From NCBI RefSeq assembly GCF_947241705.1, contig NC_079259.1:1240001-1304000 (forward strand): DNA of 64,000 nt, given 5' to 3'. Positions 8,817 to 17,819 of the stretch are shown piece after piece. The notes below the pieces were generated by a model, which did not search any database, was not told the origin of the DNA, and saw nothing but the letters and a program-made list of their open reading frames with translations. The DNA is from Saccharomyces mikatae IFO 1815 (taxonomy: Eukaryota > Ascomycota > Saccharomycetes > Saccharomycetales > Saccharomycetaceae). Made by a program: the position numbers and the translations under genes. Every line of letters begins with the position of its first letter. Position 1 is the stretch's first letter.

Positions 8817-11528
8817 ATGATAAATCTAGAGGAGTATTGGGATGATGAAACGGCTGGACCTGATAGGGAACCGACTAATGAACTGAGAAATGAAGTGGAG
8901 GAAACCATCACTCTGATGGAGCTGCTGAAAGTATCCGAGCTGAAGGAAATTTGCAGATCTGTGTCTTTCCCTGTTTCTGGTCGGAAGGCAGTTTTACAAG
9001 ACCTTATCAGGAATTTTTTGCAGAATGCTATAGTGGTAGGCAAATCAGATCCTTATAGAGTTCAAGCCGTTAAATTTTTGATTGAACGAATTAGGAAGAA
9101 TGAGCCTTTGCCCGTTTATAAAGATCTGTGGAATGCTCTAAGGAAAGGGACCCCATTGAGTGCTATCACAGTACGTTCTATGGAGGGGTCCTCCACTGTG
9201 CAGCATCAGCCTCCCTCTGCTATTAGGCAGTCTCCCACCCAACGACGGAAAACATCTAGCACTTCTGCTAAATCTCGTGTACCACCTGCAAATTCTGATC
9301 TTTCTTCCTCTCTTTCACGCCCTGCAGTGCCGACAATCCATTTCAAGGAATCTCCATTTTACAAAATACAAAGGCTAATTCCTGAATTGGTTATGGACGT
9401 GGAAGTTACAGGTGGTAGGGGTATGTGTTCTGCGAAATTCAAATTGTCCAAAGCGGACCATAATCTATTGATTGGTCCGAATAGCAAACACAGGTTGTAC
9501 TTATTTTCCGGGATGGTTAATCCATTGGGTTCTCGAGGTAATGAACCTATCCAGTTCCCCTTTCCAAATGAATTAAGGTTTAATACCGTTCAAATTAAAG
9601 ATAATATAAGAGGCTTTAAAAGTAAGCCAGGTACTGCCAAACCAGCGGATTTGACACCCCATATTAAACCATACACTCAACAAAACACTGTTGAGCTAAT
9701 ATATGCCTTTACCACGAAGGAATACAAATTGTTCGGGTACATTGTGGAAATGATAACTCCGGAGCAAATTTTGGACAAAGTTTTACAGCATCCAAGAATT
9801 ATCAAACAGGCCACTTTACTTTACTTGAAAAGAACATTTAGGGAAGATGAAGAAATGGGGCTAACGACCACCTCTACTGTTATGAGCTTACAATGTCCTA
9901 TTTCGTATACAAGAATGAAATATCCTTCAAAATCAATAAATTGTAAGCACTTGCAATGCTTTGATGCCTTATGGTTCCTACACTCCCAGCTACAAATTCC
10001 TACATGGCAATGCCCAGTATGTCAGATTGACATATCCTTGGAAAATCTGGCCATCTCAGAATTTGTTGATGACATTTTACAAAACTGTCAAGATAACGTT
10101 GAACAAGTAGAATTGACTTCCGATGGTAAATGGACGGCCATTTTGGAAGATGAGGATGACAACGATAGTGACAGTGATAATAGCGCTAGAAATGAGACGA
10201 GCGCGGAAAAAAATATTTCAGCATCAGAGCATCCTTGTAGTTCTTCACACTCTAGTGAACCTATTGTCATAAATCTGGACAGCGATGATGACGAATCAAA
10301 TGGAAGTAATTCTCCTGTTACTAATGGTCATGATGATAGCAACAATTGTAGTAATAATAATAATAATCATAATAATAATAATAGTATCAAAAATAATGAT
10401 AGTCATAATAATAATAATAATCATAGTAATTATAATCATAGTAATCATAGTAGCCATAGTAATAATGCCAATAATTGCCATAATAAAAATTCCATTAACG
10501 ATAACAACACTAATGATGATAATGATGACAATGATGACGATGACGATGACAGACTAATGGCGGAAATAGCCAGTAATCATATCGAAAGCTCTAATACAGA
10601 TACTTTCGCTGAGAAAAGTTCAAGTGTACTATCAAGAACTCTAGACCCAAAAAGCTATAACATCGTCTTTTCAGAGACGACCACTCCTATAATGAACAAA
10701 TTTATCCCTGAACATCTCGGAAACAGTTCCAGTTATATTGGCAGACAATTGCCCGACATTCTGGGAAAGACACCTTTAAACGTATCAGGTGTTAATAATT
10801 CCTCGCATTTGATCTCTCCAGATATTAGCTTATCATCCCCAACTCCGAAAAATAGTTCTTTAAATGCACAATCTGGTACTCTTAGTACCCCTTCAGTGAT
10901 AAGAATGAGTTCTTTAGATCCAGGTGGATCTACGGTTGCCAGTAAAACAATGACAAGAACTTCCATGAGTACTAACGATTGTATTGCATCAAGAACTGAT
11001 CAATTTGTCCAACCCCAAAGATCTGTAATTTTCCAATCACGTGAACAGTATGGAGATATTCCATCTCCTTCCACCGTGACTTCAGTAGTCAACGATATAC
11101 GTTCAGATGCTACTGGATGTGCTGGCCCGACTGTACGTGGAGCAACTGTTCTGTCCAATAATGTCCTGAAGCAAAGAAATGGTTCTATGCCAACAACAAA
11201 CTCAACTGAGGGAAAAGAAGCACCGCAAGTTTCGATGCACATGCTTCCAACGTTGCCCTCCAACATCCCAATTCAGACCAACTCTTGCAAGTCTGCATCT
11301 CCACGGATAAACAATGGAGTAATTGTGCCGAGTTTGAGCTCCTCTAGTAATGCAGCTATACCACTGCAGAGATCTCGACTCATTGTTAATCCGTTCATTC
11401 CGAGAAGGTCTTATTCCAATGTTCTGCCCCAAAAAAGGCAACTTTCTAATGCATCCACAACACCAAGTGGCCCCATAATGGGAACATGGAAAACACAAGA
11501 TTATGAAAAAAAATCCAACGGTAACTAG
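8817..11528 (+). CDS. SIZ1: SUMO E3 ligase Siz1 (SP-RING/PIAS family)
   Basis: Promotes transfer of SUMO (Smt3) from Ubc9 to targets such as PCNA and septins. 903 residues against 904 in S. cerevisiae. The start is the ATG at 8817 (MINLEEYWDDET), which matches the known N-terminus; upstream in-frame codons lack support. A SAP domain lies at about 34-68 (LMELLKVSELKEICRS), a PINIT domain at about 180-320, and the SP-RING at about 359-405 (CPISYTRMKYP ... CKHLQCFDALW ... CPVC). A SUMO-interacting motif, PIVINLDSDDDE, sits at about 480. An Asn/His/Asp-rich tract follows at about 510-575, encoded by AAT/CAT-like repeats. The C-terminal third is Ser/Thr-rich with a conserved end around RRSYSNVLPQKRQLS. 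Convergent with STE14. Confidence 0.96.
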   Translation: MINLEEYWDDETAGPDREPTNELRNEVEETITLMELLKVSELKEICRSVSFPVSGRKAVLQDLIRNFLQNAIVVGKSDPYRVQAVKFLIERIRKNEPLPVYKDLWNALRKGTPLSAITVRSMEGSSTVQHQPPSAIRQSPTQRRKTSSTSAKSRVPPANSDLSSSLSRPAVPTIHFKESPFYKIQRLIPELVMDVEVTGGRGMCSAKFKLSKADHNLLIGPNSKHRLYLFSGMVNPLGSRGNEPIQFPFPNELRFNTVQIKDNIRGFKSKPGTAKPADLTPHIKPYTQQNTVELIYAFTTKEYKLFGYIVEMITPEQILDKVLQHPRIIKQATLLYLKRTFREDEEMGLTTTSTVMSLQCPISYTRMKYPSKSINCKHLQCFDALWFLHSQLQIPTWQCPVCQIDISLENLAISEFVDDILQNCQDNVEQVELTSDGKWTAILEDEDDNDSDSDNSARNETSAEKNISASEHPCSSSHSSEPIVINLDSDDDESNGSNSPVTNGHDDSNNCSNNNNNHNNNNSIKNNDSHNNNNNHSNYNHSNHSSHSNNANNCHNKNSINDNNTNDDNDDNDDDDDDRLMAEIASNHIESSNTDTFAEKSSSVLSRTLDPKSYNIVFSETTTPIMNKFIPEHLGNSSSYIGRQLPDILGKTPLNVSGVNNSSHLISPDISLSSPTPKNSSLNAQSGTLSTPSVIRMSSLDPGGSTVASKTMTRTSMSTNDCIASRTDQFVQPQRSVIFQSREQYGDIPSPSTVTSVVNDIRSDATGCAGPTVRGATVLSNNVLKQRNGSMPTTNSTEGKEAPQVSMHMLPTLPSNIPIQTNSCKSASPRINNGVIVPSLSSSSNAAIPLQRSRLIVNPFIPRRSYSNVLPQKRQLSNASTTPSGPIMGTWKTQDYEKKSNGN
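10350..10550 (+). repeat. AAT/CAT trinucleotide tract coding Asn/His/Asp
   Basis: An imperfect trinucleotide repeat inside SIZ1. It codes a tract of Asn broken by His, Ser and Asp, and ends in a GAT/GAC run coding Asp. Such tracts usually vary in length between strains and species. Confidence 0.85.
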
Positions 11529-11766
11529 TAAATGCACCAGAATAAAACTGTTTGATTCGTTTCTTCATTTTTTTCTTCTCGTAACTGTGCATTTGAGCTT
11601 CATTTTCTCTCAGTTTTTGCTCAAAAAGGATGTTAACTTCTTTCCATCATTTTAAAGACAATATCGTTGTCTGTTTCCTCTTAGCATTCACATTTACACA
11701 GGTAGATAAAGTAGATAAATTCATATATAACATGAAAGCTCAGTTTTGTGATTGAGTTTGTCATCG

Positions 11767-12489
11767 CTACTGTAAAAACGGTATTCCAACACCAACTTTA
11801 TGCTTGTAGTTTGTGTATTCTGTACCAAAGAACTCTATCAAATATTTTTCTTCAACACGAATCCTATCATTGAAGAATTTCCAAAGCACAGAAATGAAAA
11901 TAAGCAATGATATAGGATTTAGAAGAAGTAACTGAGTTCCAATTGCCCACCAAAAAAACCCAAAATAACTTGGGTGCCTTGACCATGAGTAAATGCCAGA
12001 TTTCACTAATACATGATCAAACTCCTTCTTGGTTTTCACAATGTGTGAAAAAGAATGCCCTGCAGTGTGCATGGCAACAGTTCTGGTATATTGCCCCAGA
12101 ATTACTAGAAGACATCCAAGTATGGTACAGAACTTAGTGGTTTGAGAACAGCTGAAAGATTTCAGGTTGGGAAAAAGAAAACTCTCGATAAGACATTCCA
12201 GAATGGCAAAGGAATGCGCCGCCATGTAACTTTTCCCATTGTTCAAAAGAAATGACTCTGAATGTACTTTGAGAGGGTTGTATTTAGCTGTGATATAATA
12301 CTCCAAAAAATGGAATAAGGACAAGGCAATAATAAACAAGTTAAAATTTTTGAACCTGGTTTGCGGGAAAAGACCTACAAAAATACCCAGAAGGATCCCT
12401 AGTAGGTATGATGTCTTGGTCACCTCGTGCAGCGGATTGCGTTTGATATTTGGATACACATGTTCATCATCTGGAAGGTCTTGAGGCAT
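11767..12489 (-). CDS. STE14: Isoprenylcysteine carboxyl methyltransferase (ICMT)
   Basis: ER membrane enzyme that methylates the C-terminal prenylcysteine of CaaX proteins such as a-factor and Ras, using S-adenosylmethionine. 240 residues against 239 in S. cerevisiae. The start is the ATG at 12489 (MPQDLPDDEH); the frame runs upstream only to a TTG. Several membrane segments are visible (YLLGILLGIFVGLFP, FNLFIIALSLFHFLEYY). The C-terminal methyltransferase signature is present: GHSFSHIVKT, then SWSRHPSYFGFFWW, then RIRVEEKYLIEFFG. This fits the PEMT/ICMT fold. Same direction as DFM1, with a 274-bp gap. Confidence 0.96.
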   Translation of the reverse strand: MPQDLPDDEHVYPNIKRNPLHEVTKTSYLLGILLGIFVGLFPQTRFKNFNLFIIALSLFHFLEYYITAKYNPLKVHSESFLLNNGKSYMAAHSFAILECLIESFLFPNLKSFSCSQTTKFCTILGCLLVILGQYTRTVAMHTAGHSFSHIVKTKKEFDHVLVKSGIYSWSRHPSYFGFFWWAIGTQLLLLNPISLLIFISVLWKFFNDRIRVEEKYLIEFFGTEYTNYKHKVGVGIPFLQ

Positions 12490-12763
12490 GTTGTGCTCAG
12501 AACTTGAGATGACAATAAAAAGGAAGGTAAGGAAAGAATTACCTATCTTAGAATCAGTGCCGATCTCTCGTACATAATCTGTCAAATCAAAAAATTTTCA
12601 GAGTACCACCATCGTGTAAAGAATTGTTTTACCATGATGGTCCATTGAAGTATTCGTTTAGAGTGATGTTTCCGCATCACTCTGTTGTCATGCCAACGAA
12701 ATCGTTATTTAGGACTATCTTAGTGTATTTGATGGGCAAAGTATAAAAGAATGAGGAAAGTTA

Positions 12764-13789
12764 TTATTGTGGGTTATACGTACTGTTTGTTTGTCCAACT
12801 CGTTGACCACGGCCTTGGAATTGGTTCAAGCTTGACGAGCCGCTCCTTAATTGGCTTCCAGAAGTCCTGGCCGAATTTGTGCCGCTAGATTGAGACGATG
12901 TTGCAGAAGCCGTACCCAATCTTTGGCCTCTTCCACTAAAAGTTCTTGTCTCTCTTGGTGTTGATGGTGCATTGACAAAGTTACTGTTGAGTATTGCTGG
13001 CTCATTATGGGCGCCCGTTATGCGAGCATACAGTCTAGTGAACCACCATGGGGTTGGGAACTTCCCATTGGGCAATATTCCGTAAGTTGTATCAGATTTT
13101 CTGGATATCATTCCCCAGATTGGCCCCAGTGTATGAGTATCTAAACATGTGTAAAGGTAACCTGTAGCAAACCCGATTAATGAGATCGCGAAATCGCCCT
13201 CGTTGAAAACAAAAGAGATAAACAATTGAATTAAGGGAAAGTATTTGCCCCAAACAGGGATCAACCCATAAAACATGATCTGTACATTGGCATTGTCGAT
13301 CGACCAAGTATACGTAATACACGATATGAACCCAGACGTCAGTACAAAGAGGTAATTGGATCCATAGAGGATTGTAGTCGCCATAGTAATAGTTAGTATA
13401 CAGAAGCACAGATAGTACACATAATCCACTGTAACCAATGGTCCTCGTCTATTGGACAAGCCGGGACCAAAATGTACTCGCTCCAATTGTGATGACCTAT
13501 CATAAATACTATACAATTCCATCAGCGCAGGCATGGCCCTGGGCGAAAGCATCAGGCAAGAAGTGAGAAGTCTCCATAGCTGGACCTTCTTGAATGTTGA
13601 ACTCCACACGTAAGCAAAGTACTGCCCACCGATTAGATGTAAACGAGCAACAATCGTCATGGCGATAGCTAGAGTGAATAAAGTTCTTGTTACTGGGGGG
13701 ATACTCAACCAGAATTCTTTTGGGCCCATTACATCATCATTACGGTTTCCATTTCCATTTAGTGTACGCACATTTCTTGGACCTGCCAT
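12764..13789 (-). CDS. DFM1: Derlin-family ER protein Dfm1
   Basis: Rhomboid pseudoprotease of the Derlin family in the ER membrane. Dfm1 is known for extracting integral membrane ERAD substrates and for links to sphingolipid control. 341 residues, the same as S. cerevisiae. The N-terminal derlin region includes PKEFWLSIPPVTR and VQLWRLLTSCLM, followed by about six hydrophobic segments up to about residue 230. No catalytic Ser/His pair is expected in this family. The C-terminal tail carries two SHP boxes that bind Cdc48: FSGRGQRLG (about 283) and FQGRGQRVG (about 324). Two SHP boxes are characteristic of Dfm1 and separate it from Der1. Divergent from RRP17. Confidence 0.96.
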   Translation of the reverse strand: MAGPRNVRTLNGNGNRNDDVMGPKEFWLSIPPVTRTLFTLAIAMTIVARLHLIGGQYFAYVWSSTFKKVQLWRLLTSCLMLSPRAMPALMELYSIYDRSSQLERVHFGPGLSNRRGPLVTVDYVYYLCFCILTITMATTILYGSNYLFVLTSGFISCITYTWSIDNANVQIMFYGLIPVWGKYFPLIQLFISFVFNEGDFAISLIGFATGYLYTCLDTHTLGPIWGMISRKSDTTYGILPNGKFPTPWWFTRLYARITGAHNEPAILNSNFVNAPSTPRETRTFSGRGQRLGTASATSSQSSGTNSARTSGSQLRSGSSSLNQFQGRGQRVGQTNSTYNPQ

Positions 13790-13944
13790 GATTTCCTCGA
13801 AGTAAGCCTTTGATTCAGTTTGGAACCACGAACTAAGCAGTGAACATCACACAATAACTCATAAATCTTGGTTAACACTTTTTGTATTGGGAGAGGACAC
13901 GATATCATGAGACGCGAACGGGTAAGTATGGACTTTTTACTTTA

Positions 13945-13955
13945 GAAATTTTTCA
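13945..13955 (-). promoter_or_regulatory. RRPE-type element upstream of RRP17
   Basis: The minus strand reads TGAAAAATTTC, one base from the RRPE consensus bound by Stb3. It lies 130-140 bp upstream of the RRP17 ATG. RRP17 is a ribosome-biogenesis gene, the class in which RRPE is enriched. I found no PAC partner (GATGAG) nearby. Confidence 0.55.
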
Positions 13956-14083
13956 ATGTGATGTGGATCGATTCTGCAATAAAGTAGAGAATGAAAGATA
14001 AAAAAAGAGAACTATATTGTCCAAATTGATAGTTGTTTGCTCAATATCAAGAGAAATAAATAAAAAAAAATTTGATTGCTGCT

Positions 14084-14791
14084 ATGGCTGTTCATACTAA
14101 TAGACAAATACTTACAAGAGGTAAAAGTTATGCTACAAAACAATCGAAGAAATTTGGTACCGATGAGGTAACGTTCGACAAGGATTCCCGTTTAGATTAT
14201 TTAACTGGGTTCCATAAGAGAAAGCTACAAAGACAAAAGAAGGCACAAGAGTTTGTCAAGGAGCAGGAAAGACTCAGAAGGATCGAAGAAAGACAGAAGA
14301 TTCGTCAGGAACGTAAAGAGGTGATGGAAGAGCAGTTAAAAACGTTCAAAGAGAGTTTGAACTTGGAAGCGGAGATAGAGGATGCAAAAAACGGCGACAC
14401 CAAGGGCTTCGAAGCAGAGTCTGATGAATCCTGGCGAGGTTTTGATTCAGATAAAGAAGCCAGTGAAGATGACCGTAATGAGCGTGGTGTCAAACCTATT
14501 TTGAAGAAAGGCGCCATCACTGAAGTATATGACGATTCAACTACTGTAGAACTGGAATCTTTGGAGCCTAACGATAATTTTGAATACTTGGCGCATTTGA
14601 ACAATGTTAAGTTAGAAAAGGCAGAAAAAGTACTCAACCAAAGCATAAATAGAGCCACCAAATATGCGAAGTTTTTGGGCGTGGATGACAAGCAGAAAAA
14701 GAAGCCAAGGGTAAAGAAGTTTAGGTACTTGACTAAAAATGAACGAAGAATGAACCAAAGGAAGGCAAACGATAATAAGCGTAGAAGATGA
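14084..14791 (+). CDS. RRP17: Nucleolar rRNA-processing exonuclease Rrp17 (Nop25 family)
   Basis: Nucleolar protein of the 60S pathway, described in yeast as a 5'-3' exonuclease needed for 5' end formation of 5.8S and 25S rRNA. 235 residues, as in S. cerevisiae. The start is the ATG at 14084; the open frame reaches back to a TTG only. The N-terminal conserved segment is KKFGTDEVTFDKDSRLDYLTGFHKRK, followed by a charged coiled coil at about 50-110 (QKKAQEFVKEQERLRR). An acidic middle and a very basic C-terminal tail follow (KKKPRVKKFRYLTKNERR, ending NKRRR), probably nucleolar targeting. Convergent with ERD1. Confidence 0.95.
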   Translation: MAVHTNRQILTRGKSYATKQSKKFGTDEVTFDKDSRLDYLTGFHKRKLQRQKKAQEFVKEQERLRRIEERQKIRQERKEVMEEQLKTFKESLNLEAEIEDAKNGDTKGFEAESDESWRGFDSDKEASEDDRNERGVKPILKKGAITEVYDDSTTVELESLEPNDNFEYLAHLNNVKLEKAEKVLNQSINRATKYAKFLGVDDKQKKKPRVKKFRYLTKNERRMNQRKANDNKRRR

Positions 14792-14987
14792 TGCAAATCT
14801 ATGACCATGGGATACAATTAGTGTTTTTTGGCGCTCAAGCAGCATTTGATTTTCTGAAAAGTATGTAGTGTACATATACTTTTGTTCGTTAATATACATG
14901 TAATATATCGCATTAACCAATCCACAGAATAAACAATTCATGATATTTGAATAATTTTTACAACTTTTATAAAGATACTTCGATACA

Positions 14988-16076
14988 TCATTTGCTTGCA
15001 AACTTGATATAATACTCCGCATCCAACTTGAAAATTATCCATATTCCTCTTCTAATTACTTCTAAATATTGCATTTCGCCCTGGAAGAAAAGACAGTCGC
15101 TACTAGTTGCCACGGACTCCAAATTTTGAATTAAGTACACCCAAAGCCACCAGAATCTGAGTACGAAGTCAACAACAATAGCGGAATGATAGAATTTTTT
15201 TTTTAATGTGACTGCACTTTTGGATCTGGACCTCAAAGATGTTAACGAGTCCAATGACCAGTCCATTCTTACGTCCCAAAACAAGCTATAGCAAGAATTG
15301 AGGAGCATGAACCATCTTTGAACATGGTGTAGTCTTTCTTTATCGATGGGTTCCTCGTACAATCTTGACTGCCAGGTGCAAAAAAGAATAGGAATGTTAC
15401 AGCTGTATTTCAATGCATTGAATAGTAAAGTTGTGTCACTCAGTACACGGTATTCTCTTAAACATTGTAATAATCGTACTAGCACAGGAAACAAAGCCAC
15501 GAACAAGTCAAAATGTGTGGATGGTTCTTTGAAAATTAAAGAGCTGAATAATGTGAAGTCTATTAAGGGTTTCGCAAATGATGTTAACGTATCAGAGAGT
15601 AAAATGTAGGTATTCCTTAAGCAACGAGGTGATGACTCTATCAACAAACATCTTCTGGTACAATACTTTATTATCTGACACTCCTTTAATAGAAACCAGA
15701 ATATTACGGCAGACTGGATCAATGGTAAAAAATAAACGATGTAGACGATATTCCCAAATGGACCTTCTGTGACGTTCTTGTATTCAAAAAGAAGCACAGT
15801 AGCAAAGTGGAACGGGATGATAATCTTTGTTATTTTTAAAGCAAAATTTCTGGCTGTTCTATGCAATTGTTGTAAAGTATAGCCTGGACGTATATCGTGC
15901 GGTACCCTGGTGAGTATGACTTGGGATATGTCTAAATTACTATGCGAGAAAAATCTTAAAATCCATGTCCAGATCCAAAATGAAAGTACTACGAGGACAA
16001 TAAAACGCTGCGGAGCAGGAACGTTTAATATAGTTGAAAGACGAACTTCCTCAGAATTAATTTCGCTTTTCTTCAT
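14988..16076 (-). CDS. ERD1: Golgi membrane protein Erd1 (EXS domain)
   Basis: Multi-pass Golgi protein needed for retention of luminal ER proteins and for recycling of Golgi glycosyltransferases; it also takes part in phosphate recycling from glycosylation. 362 residues, identical to the S. cerevisiae length. About six or more hydrophobic segments are visible, for example RFIVLVVLSFWIWTWILRFF at 20-39. It has the EXS domain shared with the C-terminus of Syg1/Xpr1-type phosphate transporters, with the DVRMDWSLD motif and a long aromatic-rich C-terminus. Convergent with RRP17 (196 bp), and followed upstream by the aminopeptidase gene in the same direction. Confidence 0.94.
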   Translation of the reverse strand: MKKSEINSEEVRLSTILNVPAPQRFIVLVVLSFWIWTWILRFFSHSNLDISQVILTRVPHDIRPGYTLQQLHRTARNFALKITKIIIPFHFATVLLFEYKNVTEGPFGNIVYIVYFLPLIQSAVIFWFLLKECQIIKYCTRRCLLIESSPRCLRNTYILLSDTLTSFAKPLIDFTLFSSLIFKEPSTHFDLFVALFPVLVRLLQCLREYRVLSDTTLLFNALKYSCNIPILFCTWQSRLYEEPIDKERLHHVQRWFMLLNSCYSLFWDVRMDWSLDSLTSLRSRSKSAVTLKKKFYHSAIVVDFVLRFWWLWVYLIQNLESVATSSDCLFFQGEMQYLEVIRRGIWIIFKLDAEYYIKFASK

Positions 16077-16416
16077 ATTTCGCGACTTAACTTATTACAG
16101 AATTAACAATTGTCGATAGAGTGTGATAATAATAACTATAATTTTGATGCTAAACAGTTTATATGAGTAACCAGCTTTGAATGACTGTTTGCCATCAGTA
16201 ATGCAAATGGATCAGAAGCGAAAATGCACTCGCTTGTATCTCACTCTTGGCTGTATATCTGTCAAGGATTGTGTTATTTTTCAGATGAGGAAATAGGCCA
16301 GAAGAAAATCGGAAAATAGGAACACGATATCTGCCTAAGTAAATTATAAAAAAAAGAACATAATAGACTTATGTACTATTGGTTATATGTTAAAATTACT
16401 TTTACAATGCTGATTT
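16077..16416. other. Intergenic: ERD1 promoter and aminopeptidase 3' end
   Basis: 340 bp between two minus-strand genes. It should hold the ERD1 promoter and the 3' end of the aminopeptidase transcript. I see no open frame, repeat or clear factor site in it. Confidence 0.7.
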
Positions 16417-17541
16417 TTACCAAGCTGACCACGAACCGAGTTCAATGATCACTCCCAATACAATTTTTGTGTGCTCCGCCATATGAACGAAACTTAATCT
16501 ATCTAAAGTATCCATGGTACTATGAATATACTTGTTTGTCTTTTTGAGTTCGCTTTCAATCACAAAGGAACCTGGGAATCCGTTTCTGGTTGCACTTCCA
16601 TGATCACTACAAGCATAGCCACATTTTGTATTCCTGTAGGGAATGGATAGATAAGAATCAACAACTAGTTTCAAGAAATCGTTCAGCGCAGGAGCAGTGT
16701 AGTCGGTCACAATGCCCACATGTTCATCCTCTGGATCAGATACATATCCCGTCATGTCTTGTTGAAGCATCGCTCTCACTTGTTTTCCTTGCTTGGCATA
16801 GTCTGTAAAAACATCGAGAGAACCCAACAACCCACCTTCTTCAGCGGAGTAGAAATGAAATTCTACTGTATTGTTAGGTCTGAGTCCAGCCTTTAAAAAC
16901 TTTTCGGTGTATAGTCTTAGTGCTTCCAGATTGGTTACTGTTCCTGACCCATTGTCGTCTGCACCTGGAGCTGCCATTATAGATGGTAGTAACAGATTGA
17001 TAGAATCTTGATGAGAACCAATTACAATAATATCCTCTGGTGTTGTGGATCCTGCGATTCGAACTATAATGGAGTATTGCTTCCATTCTTTATGGTCAAA
17101 GTGTACAATACTTAAAATATCTTGCGGAACATCCTGCGTAATATTGGAGATAGTTGCAGCTAACCATTCGGCAGATTCAAACCCACAATCAGATTTGTAG
17201 TAACGGGTGTAAAAACTTGTGAACTTTGCCAAGTTCGTGTACATAGAGTCCTTGTCTATGCTTTCAATCAAACCGTCCACGACTTCTTTGTTCGATATCG
17301 CAGCCGGATAATTGTACTGTGGTACTATCGGTTCTTCTTCTTTATTAAAAAAAGGTAGCGAGGAAGTGTGTCGTGTCACATCAAAGAATTTCACACCTCT
17401 TCTCCGCAGGTTTAGCTTTTCTGATTCTGGAACTTCTATTACTTTATCCTCTCCCACCTGTAAAACCCTTAAAGATTCATATGAGAGCGACCAGACGACG
17501 GTTGCAGCATTAAGCAAAACAAAAAGCGGTTGTATCCTCAT
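16417..17541 (-). CDS. M28-family zinc aminopeptidase, vacuolar or secreted (YDR415C type)
   Basis: Putative zinc aminopeptidase of the secretory route, orthologous by position and length (374 residues) to the little-studied S. cerevisiae YDR415C. The N-terminal 18 residues (MRIQPLFVLLNAATVVWS) form a signal peptide. The M28 metal-site motifs occur in order: SHQDSIN (His, Asp), PGADDNGSGT (bridging Asp), FYSAEEGGLLGS (catalytic and ligand Glu), QQDMTGY (Asp) and CSDHGSAT (His). All ligands are present, so an active enzyme is expected. The fold resembles Aeromonas leucine aminopeptidase. Two sequons (NIT, NNT) suggest glycosylation. Divergent from SYF1, with 278 bp between starts. Confidence 0.93.
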   Translation of the reverse strand: MRIQPLFVLLNAATVVWSLSYESLRVLQVGEDKVIEVPESEKLNLRRRGVKFFDVTRHTSSLPFFNKEEEPIVPQYNYPAAISNKEVVDGLIESIDKDSMYTNLAKFTSFYTRYYKSDCGFESAEWLAATISNITQDVPQDILSIVHFDHKEWKQYSIIVRIAGSTTPEDIIVIGSHQDSINLLLPSIMAAPGADDNGSGTVTNLEALRLYTEKFLKAGLRPNNTVEFHFYSAEEGGLLGSLDVFTDYAKQGKQVRAMLQQDMTGYVSDPEDEHVGIVTDYTAPALNDFLKLVVDSYLSIPYRNTKCGYACSDHGSATRNGFPGSFVIESELKKTNKYIHSTMDTLDRLSFVHMAEHTKIVLGVIIELGSWSAW

Positions 17542-17819
17542 TTTGTGCCAAACCCAGGGTTGATGATTTTACTTAGTTCTCTGCATGAAAACTGAGGATA
17601 TCTTTTTACCTCAAACTTTTCTTGACTATAAGATATTAAGTTTCAGGGACTATAGCGGTCCGAAATTATGAAATATTTCAGCAAAGAGATTCGCAAGCTT
17701 TCCAATCCAGGCATTACAAAAAGAAGCGGATAAAAAAAGCCAGTTTAGGCTTCCATATTATATCTGAACTTCTATTCTACTATTTTGAAAACTACTGAGT
17801 TCGTATATCATACAACAGT

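Noticed and set aside
10285-10557. Ile/Met-rich frames on both strands of the SIZ1 trinucleotide tract
   Set aside because: Other phases of the AAT/CAT repeat; no gene signal.
12490-12585. 32-codon N-terminal extension of STE14
   Set aside because: It begins with TTG; the ATG at 12489 gives the expected family length.
14305-14817. 170-codon antisense frame over RRP17
   Set aside because: Corresponds in position to a dubious S. cerevisiae frame (YDR413C). Its make-up is simply the complement of a Lys/Glu-rich gene.
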